From: Stereocaulon alpinum
Taxonomy: Eukaryota > Ascomycota > Lecanoromycetes > Lecanorales > Stereocaulaceae
Direction of reading: 5' to 3'
DNA: 64,000 nt
Assembly (NCBI GenBank): GCA_018257865.1
Contig: JAEUBA010000008.1
Coordinates: 310,001 to 374,000 of the forward strand
A program made the translations under genes and the position numbers. Under the pieces are notes generated by a model. The model ran no database searches, was not told where the DNA came from, and worked only from the letters and a program-made list of their open reading frames with translations. Below, one piece after another: positions 46,547 through 57,459 of this stretch (positions within the stretch are counted from its first letter, which is position 1; each line of letters begins with the position of its first letter).

Positions 46547-49400
46547 TCTTCGTGCACATTGACACAACGCCCACCTTAACGTTTGAAGTGATAAAGCGTC
46601 ACCCCAGAGAGGGAAGCGCTGGAGATAAGAAGCCAAAAGCAATCTTGCACAGTCAACCACTTGTATGCATGGGATTTGCAGGATCGGCAGGCAAATGTCC
46701 CTTTTCGGCGCGCGATTGCCGTGAAAGGCCATCCCAAACGCCTTGAACTTATCATTCCAGGGTTCGTTTGTCTAGGCAATGTTACCACGCACCAGCACAG
46801 CAATCGGGTGGACGATGTAACCGCTCGGGACAAAGAAAGCCTGAGGGGCTAAAGCGGTTGCCTTGCAGCCTTGTCTGTTCCAAGAAAGTTGTCGTCATCA
46901 CCGCAGAAGTGGGGCAGTGCCTGCCTGACCATTGGACCGCGTCAATGACTGACAGCATTGGTGCATGACTGCCATAACTATAAGGTGCCGGACCCTGCCA
47001 AGACAACCTGCATTGCAAACAATGCCAGTAGGTGAGTAGTAGCAAATTTTGAGGCAATAATTCATGTTGCCCGAATTCGCGTACCGCCAGGCTAGATTGA
47101 GAGCAATTCTGAAAAGCACCAACACAGCATGCAAAGGAATAATGACACTCAGCGTTGAAACGATAGGACACTTTTTGATTAGCGGATCAATTTTGCGGCG
47201 GTTGAGGGTTCGCTACGACAGTGCCACCATCTTCACCGGCTAGGCCTGCCGTCATTGTGCCCGACTTCATAGCCTTCTCGAAGGTTGGCGTTCCGTCAGC
47301 ACCAAAATAAATTCTCCCGGCCATCGCGGATCTAGACGAATTGCATTCTCCTAAGGGTTACTGAATCTTTGTATGGAAACACATTCGAGGCTTCTGATTG
47401 ATCCCGGCATGGTAGACACTGGAACTGTCCTGCATGTCAGGCTCAGTACCTTGGTTCTGGGTAAACTGGCGTTGGCCTCACCCATAATGACTAGTCCCAT
47501 AGTTTGCCAATCCCAATACGGTACTTAGCACCGATTCCGGCCTCACCGTCCAACAAGCCTCGTGTGTCGCATCCCCACCTCTCTAAGTCAACAATCCAAG
47601 GGTGTAGGAAGCCGTGCCGCAAGGACTAGCACTGTTCGTCATATAGGTCTGGCTTAGATTGATCTTGCCCGGCGGTTCCTCATTGATAGATGCGCGATCG
47701 TTTCCCCGGTTGAGGGTTAGCAGAAGAAATGATCGCCCGTTCGCTAACTGTGCTGACGGAAGCGAGCGGTGCGATGCAGATATATCGATAGTACGTGGTG
47801 GAGTTCTCAGGCTCGCTGGAGTCGAGCAGATAGGGCCAGGGATGTAGTGGCCGTAGACTGGGAAATAAATGAGTCAACCGTTAACGCCCCATCCGTCGCT
47901 CATTTGACAGAGGACGGTGTACGCGTCCCATGGAGTAGCTCCACCTAGCCGATAGTTGAAGCGAAGCGGTCTTGTAGGTATGCATGCTTGCATGCTAGGA
48001 GAACCTTTTTAGGACGTGAGGGCGATGGGCAAATGTAAAGACATCAGCGGGTCAAGGGCTCGCCGTATAGTATATGTACCAGCTCTTTCTCGAGTCAGTG
48101 TCTGCACAACAAGCCTTGCCTTAATGGTTAGCAAGGCATCTTCCGTTTCACGGATCTCATGTTGCTCCGTAGCCCAATGGCCACAGCATCTCGATGGTGT
48201 TGAGTGCTGCCAAACATTCTGTGTTTCGCGGTCTGGTAGTCCATCGAGCGTCGTAGCTCTGACTATCTGTATATGGTCATTCATCTGGCCGTTGATGAGG
48301 TAGTGAGAGCCGGCCTTGTGGACCGTGAGCGGATTAATGCCTTGCGCTACGATGTTCTTTGAGTACATCGAAGCAGTAAACAGACCGAAGCAGTAAACAG
48401 ACCGAAGAGGCCTGTTAACGGGAGCGACAACTAGCACCAGTTTTCGGGTAGTATAGAGTGTATTCTATGTCTGGAACAACAACCGCAACAACAGATATCT
48501 GATGCAGTTGATGTTGGATAACAAGACCACGCTTGTTCATTTGCATGAAGGGAACCGCACCAGCAAAAACAGCAAGTAAGAGAGGGGTGGTATAACGAAG
48601 ATTCAGTCATCAGGCCTTGAACATTCGCAATCATAGATCTTCACCCATTGTTTGAACCTTGCATTGGCCGTTGATCTAGATGCCGGCACAGTCAGCACAA
48701 GCTGAGAAATGTCCGAGAACCTGACAGCAGTTGGCAAGGACGAACGGATTGAAGTAGCACGAAAGATGCTGTCATGCCTTGGTCTGGCTACTGGAGGAAT
48801 TTCCGCTCAAAGTCACTCTGGACCACCGATTTGACTGACAGACAGACTTTGTTTCTCAAAATGATTTGAATTGCGATTGTCTTTCACATCGCCGTGCTCA
48901 TGCGGTTTGGCTTCGCTGGTATTGACATCGCTCAAACACCAGTGACAGAAGCGCTTGAGCTACGAGGATGTCATGTGGTCTCTGGGGACGAACCAAGAAG
49001 ACATCCATGTACATGAAGAGATGACAATTTCACGAAATCGATTGATGATGCACATTGCAGATTGGTTGGCTTACTTGGCACGGGATGGATCCCTTAAAGA
49101 TTCACTAACCAAAAGCGGTATACTGACATCCCGCGCTTGAAAACTGCTGATTTCCCTGAGATTGAGATTGTCTTTCGGTGATTTGTTGATTGCACTACTT
49201 GTAATTACCAGCGAGGGGCTCAGCCAGACGGTTGAAGTCTAAAGCAATGGACAACCGGGATGAGGTTATAAACAAGGAGAACCCGGCCACACTGAGCTAC
49301 ATACACACCTGGTGGAAGTACCGCCGTCCACTCCTTTACTACGTACTACCGAGTATGAATCCAGCGCAACGCGCAGTCACTCTTTTAATACTATAACATA
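46547..49400. other. 2.85-kb region with possible gene relics
   Basis: No intact gene is supported. On the minus strand around 47840-47290, adjoining frames read like fragments of one unrecognised protein: 'PPGKINLSQTYMTNSASPCG', then after a stop or shift 'CDTRGLLDGEAGIGAKYRIG', then a 44-codon ATG frame near 47337-47203. A minus-strand frame at 48009-48437 is unrecognised. A 17-bp direct duplication (GAAGCAGTAAACAGACC) lies near 48369-48402. A TATAAA at 49267-49272 lies 129 bp upstream of the secreted-protein start codon. Confidence 0.4.
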
Positions 49401-49713
49401 ATGTTTAAAACTCTTTTTGCGTTTGTTCTCCTGTGCGGCACCACTCAAGCGGTTCCATATACCCAATGGAGAGATAGAGGAGGCGAACTCTGCGACTCGT
49501 ATAGAGATGCGGGAAAGTTCGCTTGCTCGTGGAACAAGCGGGACATCGTGAGTGCTTTTGCAACCTTAGGCTTTGCGAGCCCGGGCTGATGAGACCTCTC
49601 AGGTCGCTTGTAGTCCCTCGGGCTACGTTGTCCCTGTGTGGCATTGCGACAAACCGAGTTGTCATATTGTCTTGGATCCACACGATATATTGCATCAGAT
49701 GTACGATTGTTGA
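49401..49713 (+). CDS. Small secreted cysteine-rich protein (effector-like), 85 aa, 2 exons
   Basis: Exons 49401-49547 and 49603-49713 join through a 55-bp intron (ATC|GTGAGT, branch GCTGATG, acceptor CTCTCAG) in phase 0; 86 codons with stop. The first 17 residues (MFKTLFAFVLLCGTTQA) form a textbook signal peptide with an AxA-like end; the mature protein would be about 68 aa. It contains six cysteines at residues 31, 42, 52, 64, 69 and 85, an even number fitting three disulfides, the last being the C-terminal residue. Four of the six are in exon 2, which an unspliced reading loses. A TATAAA lies 129 bp upstream. I know no family match. Size, secretion and cysteine content are those of fungal effector or defence-type secreted proteins; the function is unknown. 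Confidence 0.7.
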
Positions 49714-50247
49714 GGAGGTGAGTCTGGAACATCTAGAAGTATGCGACCATCGAGGACAATGACTGATTGTATAGCAGGTTTATTATAATGTTGAGACGGC
49801 TTGAAGACCTGCAAGAGTGAGGAGCCCTTAAACGACGTGCATTGGCATACATACCAAAGAGAAGGCCTTGAATGCTCGGAGATCTGCAACAGTTAGGAGT
49901 TCTGGTGGGACGCTGCATTGGCATATATACCCATATTCGCATCTTCGAAGTCACCGCATCGCTTTTGCACACCTCCATTTGCCTCAAATTGTCTGAATGC
50001 GTGACCATCATACTCAGTATATGCTCATTGTGAGCGCATGCATATTCATTGTACATACACAGTTCAATTTTCCATTTCGTTGATGCTCTTTGTGCCGTTC
50101 TAAGACCCGACGCCTGGATTGTACGCCAAAGATGCGGTCTTTTCTACCCTCTGCTCACGATCGCCAACTCCAAAGATACCAGCGCCCTACGCCAATGCCA
50201 ATTTTCCCCACCAAAGCGAGATGCATGAGTCAATTTTCCGGATACGT
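49714..50247. other. Intergenic with imperfect direct repeat
   Basis: About 530 bp between the secreted-protein gene and the 3' end of the Mpv17-type gene. Two imperfect ~50-bp copies at 49806-49855 and 49881-49931 share GAYCTGCAASAGT near the start and GCATTGGCATAYATACC at the end. No gene called. Confidence 0.5.
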
Positions 50248-51161
50248 TCAGAGAGGCTCGTCAGAGGAGTTGGTTAGGGAGAGGTATGCGGTCCACGCAA
50301 TACCGATGGTGGAAACAAACGGCTGCGGAGATGGTCAGCAAGGATGCGTCTCAGATTCAGATTGCAAGAACCCACAATCTGGAATTGCAAAGGGATGACT
50401 CTAAAGTTGAGAATCTGTACCGCAGGCCAGAGCATGAAATTCGCCTTCAGTGCTGGCAAGTACACATCTTGAAATTTCCTCGCCACGGCTCGTCGTCCGC
50501 CGCCTTCGGTAACTGTCATAAATGTGAAGAAGAGTGCTAGTCCTGTGCTTCCTGTTAGCCTAGTCGGTACCTTCGTAGCCCTTGGATAACCGACCGACAG
50601 GTGCAAATATGAGCTGATCAAAGCACACCCTCTGTAGCGCTGGCACTGTAGCACTCTGTTTCGTAATGGGGAACGCCCTCGATAAGAACGCGAACCACTG
50701 GAATTGCACAGGCGATATGATGAAGCCATATGACATGAATCTCGTCAATCTCTCGAAGTCGAAGGGTGGAGGGCCTGCCGTTCGATGTGGTATCATGTAT
50801 TCAGAGACATAAGGGCTCTTCTCGTCGTACTCCGGCATCTCGATGCCATCTGATATATCCTTGCTCGCAGCGAGGTTTCGTTTTTGTTTGACACGTATAG
50901 CCGTGACGGATTGAGCGACTGTGTCTGCTATTCCCCCGAGGACCTATTGTAGACCAGCAATTAGTATTCCGTGTATTGAATCTCAATGACTCGCGATGGC
51001 TCGAGGATGATAGCGAAGACATACAGCATTCGTGACCATGATGGTAAGGACTGCTCATATTATTAGCTGCTGTGCTGCATCATGCTTGTCGTCGACGACA
51101 TACCCGGCTTGTCAGCGTAGTAGGTGTTGAATTTGGCGACCAGCCTTGAGATGAGTGCCAT
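50248..51161 (-). CDS. Mpv17/PMP22-family membrane protein, 227 aa, 5 exons
   Basis: Exons 51161-51104, 51050-51025, 50943-50595, 50551-50376 and 50322-50248 sum to 228 codons with stop, all in phase. The start ATG gives MALISRLVAKFNTYY, followed by KPVLTIMVTNAVLGGIADTVAQ, the family's first helix with its Pro and Gln. Next come FDFERLTRFMSYGFIISPVQF, the QLIFAPVG motif, 'FFTFMTVTEGGGRR', and the signature W-P-x-x-Q-x-x-N-F segment LWPAVQILNFRVIPLQFQ, then PFVSTIGIAWTAYLS at the end. Members are four-helix inner mitochondrial or peroxisomal membrane proteins. An ~45-residue hydrophilic insert (EMPEYDEKSPYVSEYM) between helices is seen in filamentous fungi. The fourth exon's upstream acceptor is the weakest join. 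Confidence 0.88.
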
Positions 51162-53406
51162 TTCGATCAAGAGTGCGAGTGCGTGTAGGAGAGGCTAAGG
51201 ATGTTGTAATAGGTCAGCTTTGTTTAGGGCGTTCGCGGAGGATCAGAAGCGTTTTAGCTAGGTGTAGGGATATCATGAAGTCATGGTATTGAAGGAAGGT
51301 ACGCACCACTCGGCCATATATGTAGCGGCTGTTGAGGGTATCGAGCACTCTCCGCCTCGCTGTTTCGATCATTTGGAGGATGGGTATGCTGTAGAGCTCC
51401 GACTTGGAGTACCTTGGTAGGATGCTTCCAATGCCGAAGGTGCCGCTGGTGCCTAGTAGAGTGCCTAGTACGTTCGAGCAAGGTCCGGAAATTGTTGTCG
51501 AACGATAAGGAAGTACACGGTTGCAGAGATAAGAGGAGTAGTGACGCAGTTACTCTATGGGCACAGAAGTTGCAATTGCTGTCATCGAGATGTGCCGCAT
51601 TGATAGCGCTTTCTCTGACACCACTAGCGCCACCTTTGAGGCTTGCTGCGCCTACCACAAAGCTCCACTCTCAGAAGTCCAATGTGTTCTATGGAGATCA
51701 ACAAATTACGTATCTACTAACTTACCTCTACTCTGTAGGGTCTTCACGAGTACGTTCCGGACACATGTGTGGCCCAAGCCATTGTCATGCAGTGACGGCG
51801 ACGAACGAGGAGTCTGTATTAAGCCACGGTTAAAGAAACTCCTATACAGCTGATCAGATCGGCCTTTCCAAACCATCGCTCCTTCTCATATCTCGCCTTT
51901 CGTAATCGTCACAGCAGGCCATTTTCTCTTTCCATACCCACAGCTTAGCAATGTGTCTGAATATGACGAGCAGACCCACAATGCCGAGAGTCACGAGCTT
52001 ATCTCAAGCTCGGCAATCGTGTTCTTAATCATTGGACATGGAGGCCAACCGGTGGCATTGCCATTCAGTCAAGAGCAGTGAACAACTTCTCCGCTGCTCC
52101 TTGTTTCCTCCTGTCTCAATGGCGAAGGGGTGTTTGACCTCATCCTTCTCCCTCGACCATCCAACCAGGTTGGCAGATGCTTATGTGCAACCTGGTGGGC
52201 TGGCAATCCTGTGCACGATCATTTAGCAAGTACGTGACACATCTCGTAGCCACCTGAGAGTGACGTGGTTAGAATCTACAACCTCGTGAGGGCGCTCATT
52301 CCAATGTTGGTGGTTTACGAAGGCTGAAACAGGCGTGCGTGAGCCTCAAGCTAATGGATATGCTCACGTCATGTCTAAAATGAATTTACGATGTCCATTC
52401 AATTTGATCGAATAGGCAAAGAATTCTCTAAGCGGACTGATCTGTACGAAAGGGCGATGTTTATGAGAAAAATACCTGGTAGTGCCCGAATTTCGAGAAC
52501 CAAAAATTGCAACTTCATCATCAACGAGCTTTCAAGCGGCCATCAAGGTGACGTTTTTAGCGCCTAAAGAATACCGAACCTGTCCTTTCAGGGGGCTACG
52601 CTCGCGATCATGGACGCTTGCTTCAGGGTACTCTAGGAGTTGGTGGCCTAATCAGTAATATGGCCCGTTTAGTGCTTACTGTAATTCCAACTCTCGGTAC
52701 TTTGCTAATCGGCTCCTTCCTTCGATTTTAATATTCAATCGCCTAGCTTCGTCATCGTATTAGACACATCCCTGCAATTGGAACAAGATACAAATAGCGT
52801 ACGCCACAGCAATGGTGGCCCTTACCATTCTGTAGTCACCAGACATTGCAATTGCCGCCCCACATCAAATGGCGTTATCATAAAGAAAGTGCAAGTCCCA
52901 GCTCATCACAAGCCATTGAGTTGTTTGGCCGCTTGAATGTAACCTCTATACGGCTTCCTCCGTCTGGATGGTTGCTACTACATCGACGGCCCCAAAACAT
53001 TGGTCCATCTATTACAAAGTCAAGGCGTCCTAGGCACCTGACATCTTATTTCCTTGCTACTCCTCCGCAGGCAGTGCTTGTATCTTCCTTTTGAAGTTAA
53101 TATAAACACAAAAAACCTATAAGATGGCCAAACACTTGATGCCTCCTCTCTTTTCGGTCTTCAGTAACCGAAACGCACCACTTTTTCTCAGAGCCTTCTT
53201 CCCAGCTTTGTCAACTACAGTCAAGATAAACCTTAGCAGTTGGGCTTGTCCCTACATTCAATATCAATCATCCAGCCAACCCAAACAGAAGTCCATATCC
53301 TGAAACATTGTGCTCTTCCAATCACTCCTTCGAGGCTGAACATCCACCGAGATGGTCTCTTACAAACGAAAAACGAAGTTGTAGATTACGGAGCTGGACT
53401 GACAAC
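51162..53406. other. 2.2-kb gene-free region
   Basis: Only short frames without motifs. The left end is the Mpv17 upstream region; a minus-strand ATG frame at about 51410 was considered as an extra first exon and not supported. Confidence 0.45.
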
Positions 53407-53446
53407 ATGAAGTGGCCCTCATTTCTGACCGCTTGGTAGTAATGTC

Positions 53447-54718
53447 ATGTTTGTCGTCGCCTTCTTCTCGCCCCTAGCTTCTTGTGCTGTCCATAAGTGG
53501 ACTGGCCTCGGAGATTCCTATGCTTCTGGCATTGGGGCTGGAGAACGAGTAAAAGGCAACGATGGCGCCAGGGTCTGCTCTCGCTATACCGAGGCATATC
53601 CTAACGTCATGAAGATTGTGATTGATGCCAGTATGCCAATAAATTGAATCTTGTAAGCAAGCATGTCAATGACAGTCTCTCCAGGAAGAATAATGATGCT
53701 AACCCATGATATGACTTTAGTCACTGGCCTGCATGTTCAGGTTCGACTACCAAATCCGTCATGGACACCCAGGTCCCTGTCATCGACGGGAATTCCGCCA
53801 TCGCGACTCTTACAGTTGGAGGCAACGACATCGGCTTTGGTGACGCTGCCAACGCCTGCGTCTTCAAAGTCAATCGTACCCCCGATTGCGGTGAGAAACT
53901 CACCAGCACCGGCAATCGAATCGCAAACGATCTTCCTCCCAAAATGGATAGTCTTCTGACAGCGATTATGAACCAAGCCAAGAATCCCGGCTTCAAGCTT
54001 TACGTTACGGGCTACCCTCAATTTTTGGAACGTCGACACGACACAATGCGACGACGTCGACTTCAACTTTTGGGCGGACACGACTCCGAGCAAAATAACA
54101 CGAGACTTGAGGACTCGAATGAACGGCTTGACCCAAGCTCTGAACGACCAGATCCAAACGTCCCCACTTACCTTATGGACAATCTAACGTCTTACCCAAG
54201 TCTACGTAAACGTCTCCCCCGCCTACAATGGTCACAGATACTGCGACATCGGCATCCAAGGATCAGACCCCAACATCGCCAACCCCAACGAATAACGGTG
54301 GTTCCATGAAAATTGGCTCTTCCAGCAAAACCTAGAATTCTCCGGCTCCAGCGACGCCATCCAATGGCAAACATGGGCCGAGCAACAACTCGCCATTGAC
54401 CCATCTCTCACCGTAAACAACCTCTTCACCCAACATGGTACTGATAACGGCGCTTCTAACGGTGTGGGTTTCAATATCATGTCCAATACTTGGCTTTTTG
54501 ACGGGCTTAATCGCGCTTTTCATCCTACTGTTGATGGGCAGGATGGTATTAAGAATGTTTTGCTTGCTGCTTATAAGGCTTATCCGCCGAATGGGGGCGG
54601 GAATGGCGCTTATGCTTTGACTCCTGTTGGTAGTTTGGCGAAGAGGACGGTTGCGGTGGAAGTTTTGGATGAGCCGGTTGTTACTCCTGCTCCCAAGGCG
54701 ATGGCGTTCATGGCTTAG
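53447..54718 (+). pseudogene. Decayed secreted SGNH/GDSL esterase
   Basis: The pieces match one secreted SGNH hydrolase in order. A hydrophobic start leads to GLGDSYASGIGAG (block I, catalytic Ser). After an in-frame TGA at 53645-53647 comes a good intron (53653-53720; GTAAGC, branch GCTAAC, TTTAG). Then come 'CSGSTTKSVMDTQVPVIDG', 'TLTVGGNDIGFGD' (block III GGND) and KLYVTGYPQF. One extra T in a T5 run (54022-54026) shifts the frame. The shifted frame continues the protein but meets TAA at 54184-54186 and 54293-54295 before a long intact C-terminal part (FNIMSNTWLFDGL) ending at 54718. An ATG at 53407 gives another possible start, also out of frame. Several independent breaks make a pseudogene likely, though assembly error at the T run is possible. 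Confidence 0.72.
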
Positions 54719-55242
54719 TGCTTGTTCGTTGGTTTTGTGTCTCAGATTTGCTCCGCTGGGGTTCGCGAATGGCGTTGTTGATGAGATTGTTGGCAGGAGT
54801 GCTTTCGAGGGGCCGATTTTGTTGGCGGTGTTGGAGGCTACTTTGGTGTGGCTGCTTGGCGTTTTGCGTTGCTCGATATTGCTTGATATAAGATCTATAT
54901 AAGAAGACATTTCCATTGAGCAAGACGTGGGTGAGTTCAAAGCCCACGATCAACGAAGGCTAACAAGCGATTGGCGAGGAGGATTTGGTTTGCTGAACTC
55001 AGGTGGCTTTCAATGCGAGGCTCTAGCGAGACTATCAATTCAGATCTGGATGGAAATTATGGGTATATACTACGGACGTATAGCACAAGGTAATTGGTAA
55101 AGATAGGGGAGCCAAAGACCTGTGCTAAGTGGAACAGCTAACAAATACAGCAGCATAGACGCTGTCGTACGGAACGTAGAGCGAAGGATCATGAAACGTC
55201 ATTGATGTCAGACAGCATAGTCATCAAAAATTCTATTGATCG
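54719..55242. other. Intergenic, convergent 3' ends
   Basis: About 520 bp between the SGNH pseudogene and the Trs65 gene; nothing further recognised. Confidence 0.5.
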
Positions 55243-57178
55243 TCATGCCTCTCGTCCTTCCGCTACAATATCAGGTAAATCTTTGACATCAATGGAATCA
55301 TTAGACATCACATCAGTCACCCTTACAGCCTCAACCTGCAAGTGCCCCTGCGCAAGAGGGAGCAAAGTTAGCTCTGTGCTCAGGCAGGAATCTGGCTGTA
55401 GAGGTCTGTTGATGCGGTCAGAGTTTGTAGCTTTGATACTGTGGGTTTGACATACCCAATCCTAACATCTGTGCTCAATGAGATAATATATGCTGCGTCT
55501 TTCCCCGCGTTCCTTTGCATGGCGTACAATACAGTTTCGTCGATGACAATTTCAGCCGTGCTACTGTTATCATGACCCCCAGCGGGTGACGGCGAGGCCC
55601 TAGCCGTATGGCCTCCACCGGGCCCGTTTCTCCGCTTGGGAATGACGGTTAGGATGAGCTCCCGCGGCTTGCCAGAACGATTAAGAATCATGACGTCCCA
55701 TGGAAACGGTTGTCCCACTTTTACAGCCCTAGGTGCCATGAAGGTAATTGAAACACCAAAGTCGCTCGCAGAAACTGCTCGTTCCCGAGCTTGATTGGCT
55801 CCAGGCGTGCTCGATGAGTCTGCTTCTCCGGACAACACAGGCCGTTTCGTGGCGCTGGCAGCTGCGGGTGTTCTGGAAAGGCTGCTTGGCCTTCTGAGGC
55901 GCTGCATCGACTGGCCAGGTGCGCCGTAGGTGGGATTCAAGGCGGTGGAGAAGTCAACGCTTGTCTTCCAGCGCATTTCGATGCTGGGGTAGCATGCGTC
56001 GGACACGAGCACGAAGGCATGGACGGTTATCAGAACTGTTCTTGTAGAAGTGGAACTGGAGCTGCCATGGAGAGCCTCATTTGGTGTAAGGCGGTACAAG
56101 AAAACTGAATTGTCTTTCGCTTTGCAAATCAGTGGTAACGTTGGAGCATGACCTTTTCCTAGCTTCTCTGCCGAGCCGTCAGATAACTGCATGTCTAATT
56201 CAGTGAGTTTAATGTCATCCTTCGAGAACGGCGCGGTTTCTAGATCGAGACATGCAATGACAGACGATTTCCCATGAGGGCCGTTAGATTTCGAATAGCG
56301 GACTCGACTAGAGATAGCCGGGAGCGCACGAAACGCTTTTTGTGCATTTATCTTCAAAGTCCCATCGCTGGTGGGGTTGTCATAGGTCTGAGGCTTTACG
56401 CTAGCGAGTCTGGATGCTGAGAGCTTTGGGACCGCTCCTTGCAAGGTTGGGTCACCTTTGAGGGATTCTAGTACATTGATCGATGCTGGGACACCGCTTG
56501 GTAGAACGAGGTCCCTAATTTCTTTGGTCCGCTCTCCTTTTATGGGTCGTAGGATAGCAGAAGGCTTGAAAACTATCATGGGTGATTGAAGTCGCATCCT
56601 AGGCCGACCTGAGCAACCATCAGTAAGCTGTCGTCTAGTTCTAAACTACTGATTAATCCTACATAAGGGTATAAGCTTTCGCCATATAGCAACCACATGG
56701 GTCTCTGAGTTTCGTTCTCCCTCGTCTTGAACAATAGTTATAGGCTCCTCGGATGTATCAATGTTGCCCGACCACAGAGTATCCTCATTTCGAGAAGGAG
56801 AGCTCTCTTTGGACCCCTCCCTCCCTCCTGATGGTCTCGGCTGGAAACCATATGCGAGCACCTCCAAACTGATAGCGAGTCGGGTAAGGCAGGATTTCAG
56901 ATGTGCTTCGTCTTTATATGGTGTGCGGAGAGCAATATAGACTGGTAGGGATTCATCTAGCACGAACCTAGGAATGAGTAAGACCACAGAACGTCCAAGG
57001 TAGCCAGTGAATACCCACCAAAGTACAGAAGAGCCCTCTGCTCGATCAGGGAGATGATGTCAGCTTGAGCATGGTCGTCATTGTTTGCAAAGGCTTCTTC
57101 AATGTCGATCTCTGTAGCTTGAGGTATCAAGACATCTAATTTGGAGTTCTCTATGAACTCCTTGGTAGTCACAGACAT
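55243..57178 (-). CDS. TRAPPII complex subunit Trs65, 594 aa
   Basis: Exons 57178-57015, 56967-56663, 56608-55456 and 55405-55243 (595 codons with stop). The domain fills the protein, as in the Trs65 family: FVLDESLPVYIALRTPY near residue 55, WRKLIPLCRPRMRLQSPMIVF across the second join, the beta-sandwich block 'DFGVSITFMAPRAVKVGQPF', WDVMILNRSGKPRELILTV, and the last conserved block LTLLPLAQGHLQVEAVRVTD in exon 4. Without the last intron the frame would stop early and lose this block. Trs65 helps TRAPPII assembly and Ypt31/32 activation at the trans-Golgi in yeast. The gene is divergent from the E2 gene with 281 bp between start codons. Confidence 0.9.
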
Positions 57179-57459
57179 AGTTCGAGGCTATCCGTTTGCC
57201 ATGCATGAGCATATCAGAGTCTCTTGGCGAGAAGCTCTAGAATACTGGTGATTTGCACGTGTGACAAGGAGGATATTTGTTACGCGCTTCGCTTCACCTT
57301 CCCCATTTTCGGGACGGCTATTCGCGGATGAAGCCAGCACAGCCGGGGTTGCTGTGTTTGCACGTCTGCTTCTGTGTACCTTAATTATGTAGTATGTCTA
57401 GTCGCGGGACGCTTTGAAGTCCACAATATGCACCTTCTCTGAGATTAACTTCAATTGTC
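57179..57459. promoter_or_regulatory. Shared divergent promoter, Trs65 / branched-chain E2
   Basis: 281 bp between two divergent start codons must contain both promoters and 5' UTRs. No specific element claimed. Confidence 0.6.

Noticed and set aside
48009..48437. Minus-strand frame of up to 142 codons
   Set aside because: No recognisable domain, and no independent support for expression or splicing.
54160..54200. 41-bp intron to remove the TAA in the SGNH gene
   Set aside because: CTAAC-like branch is present but donor and acceptor phases do not match, so a stop codon is the simpler reading.
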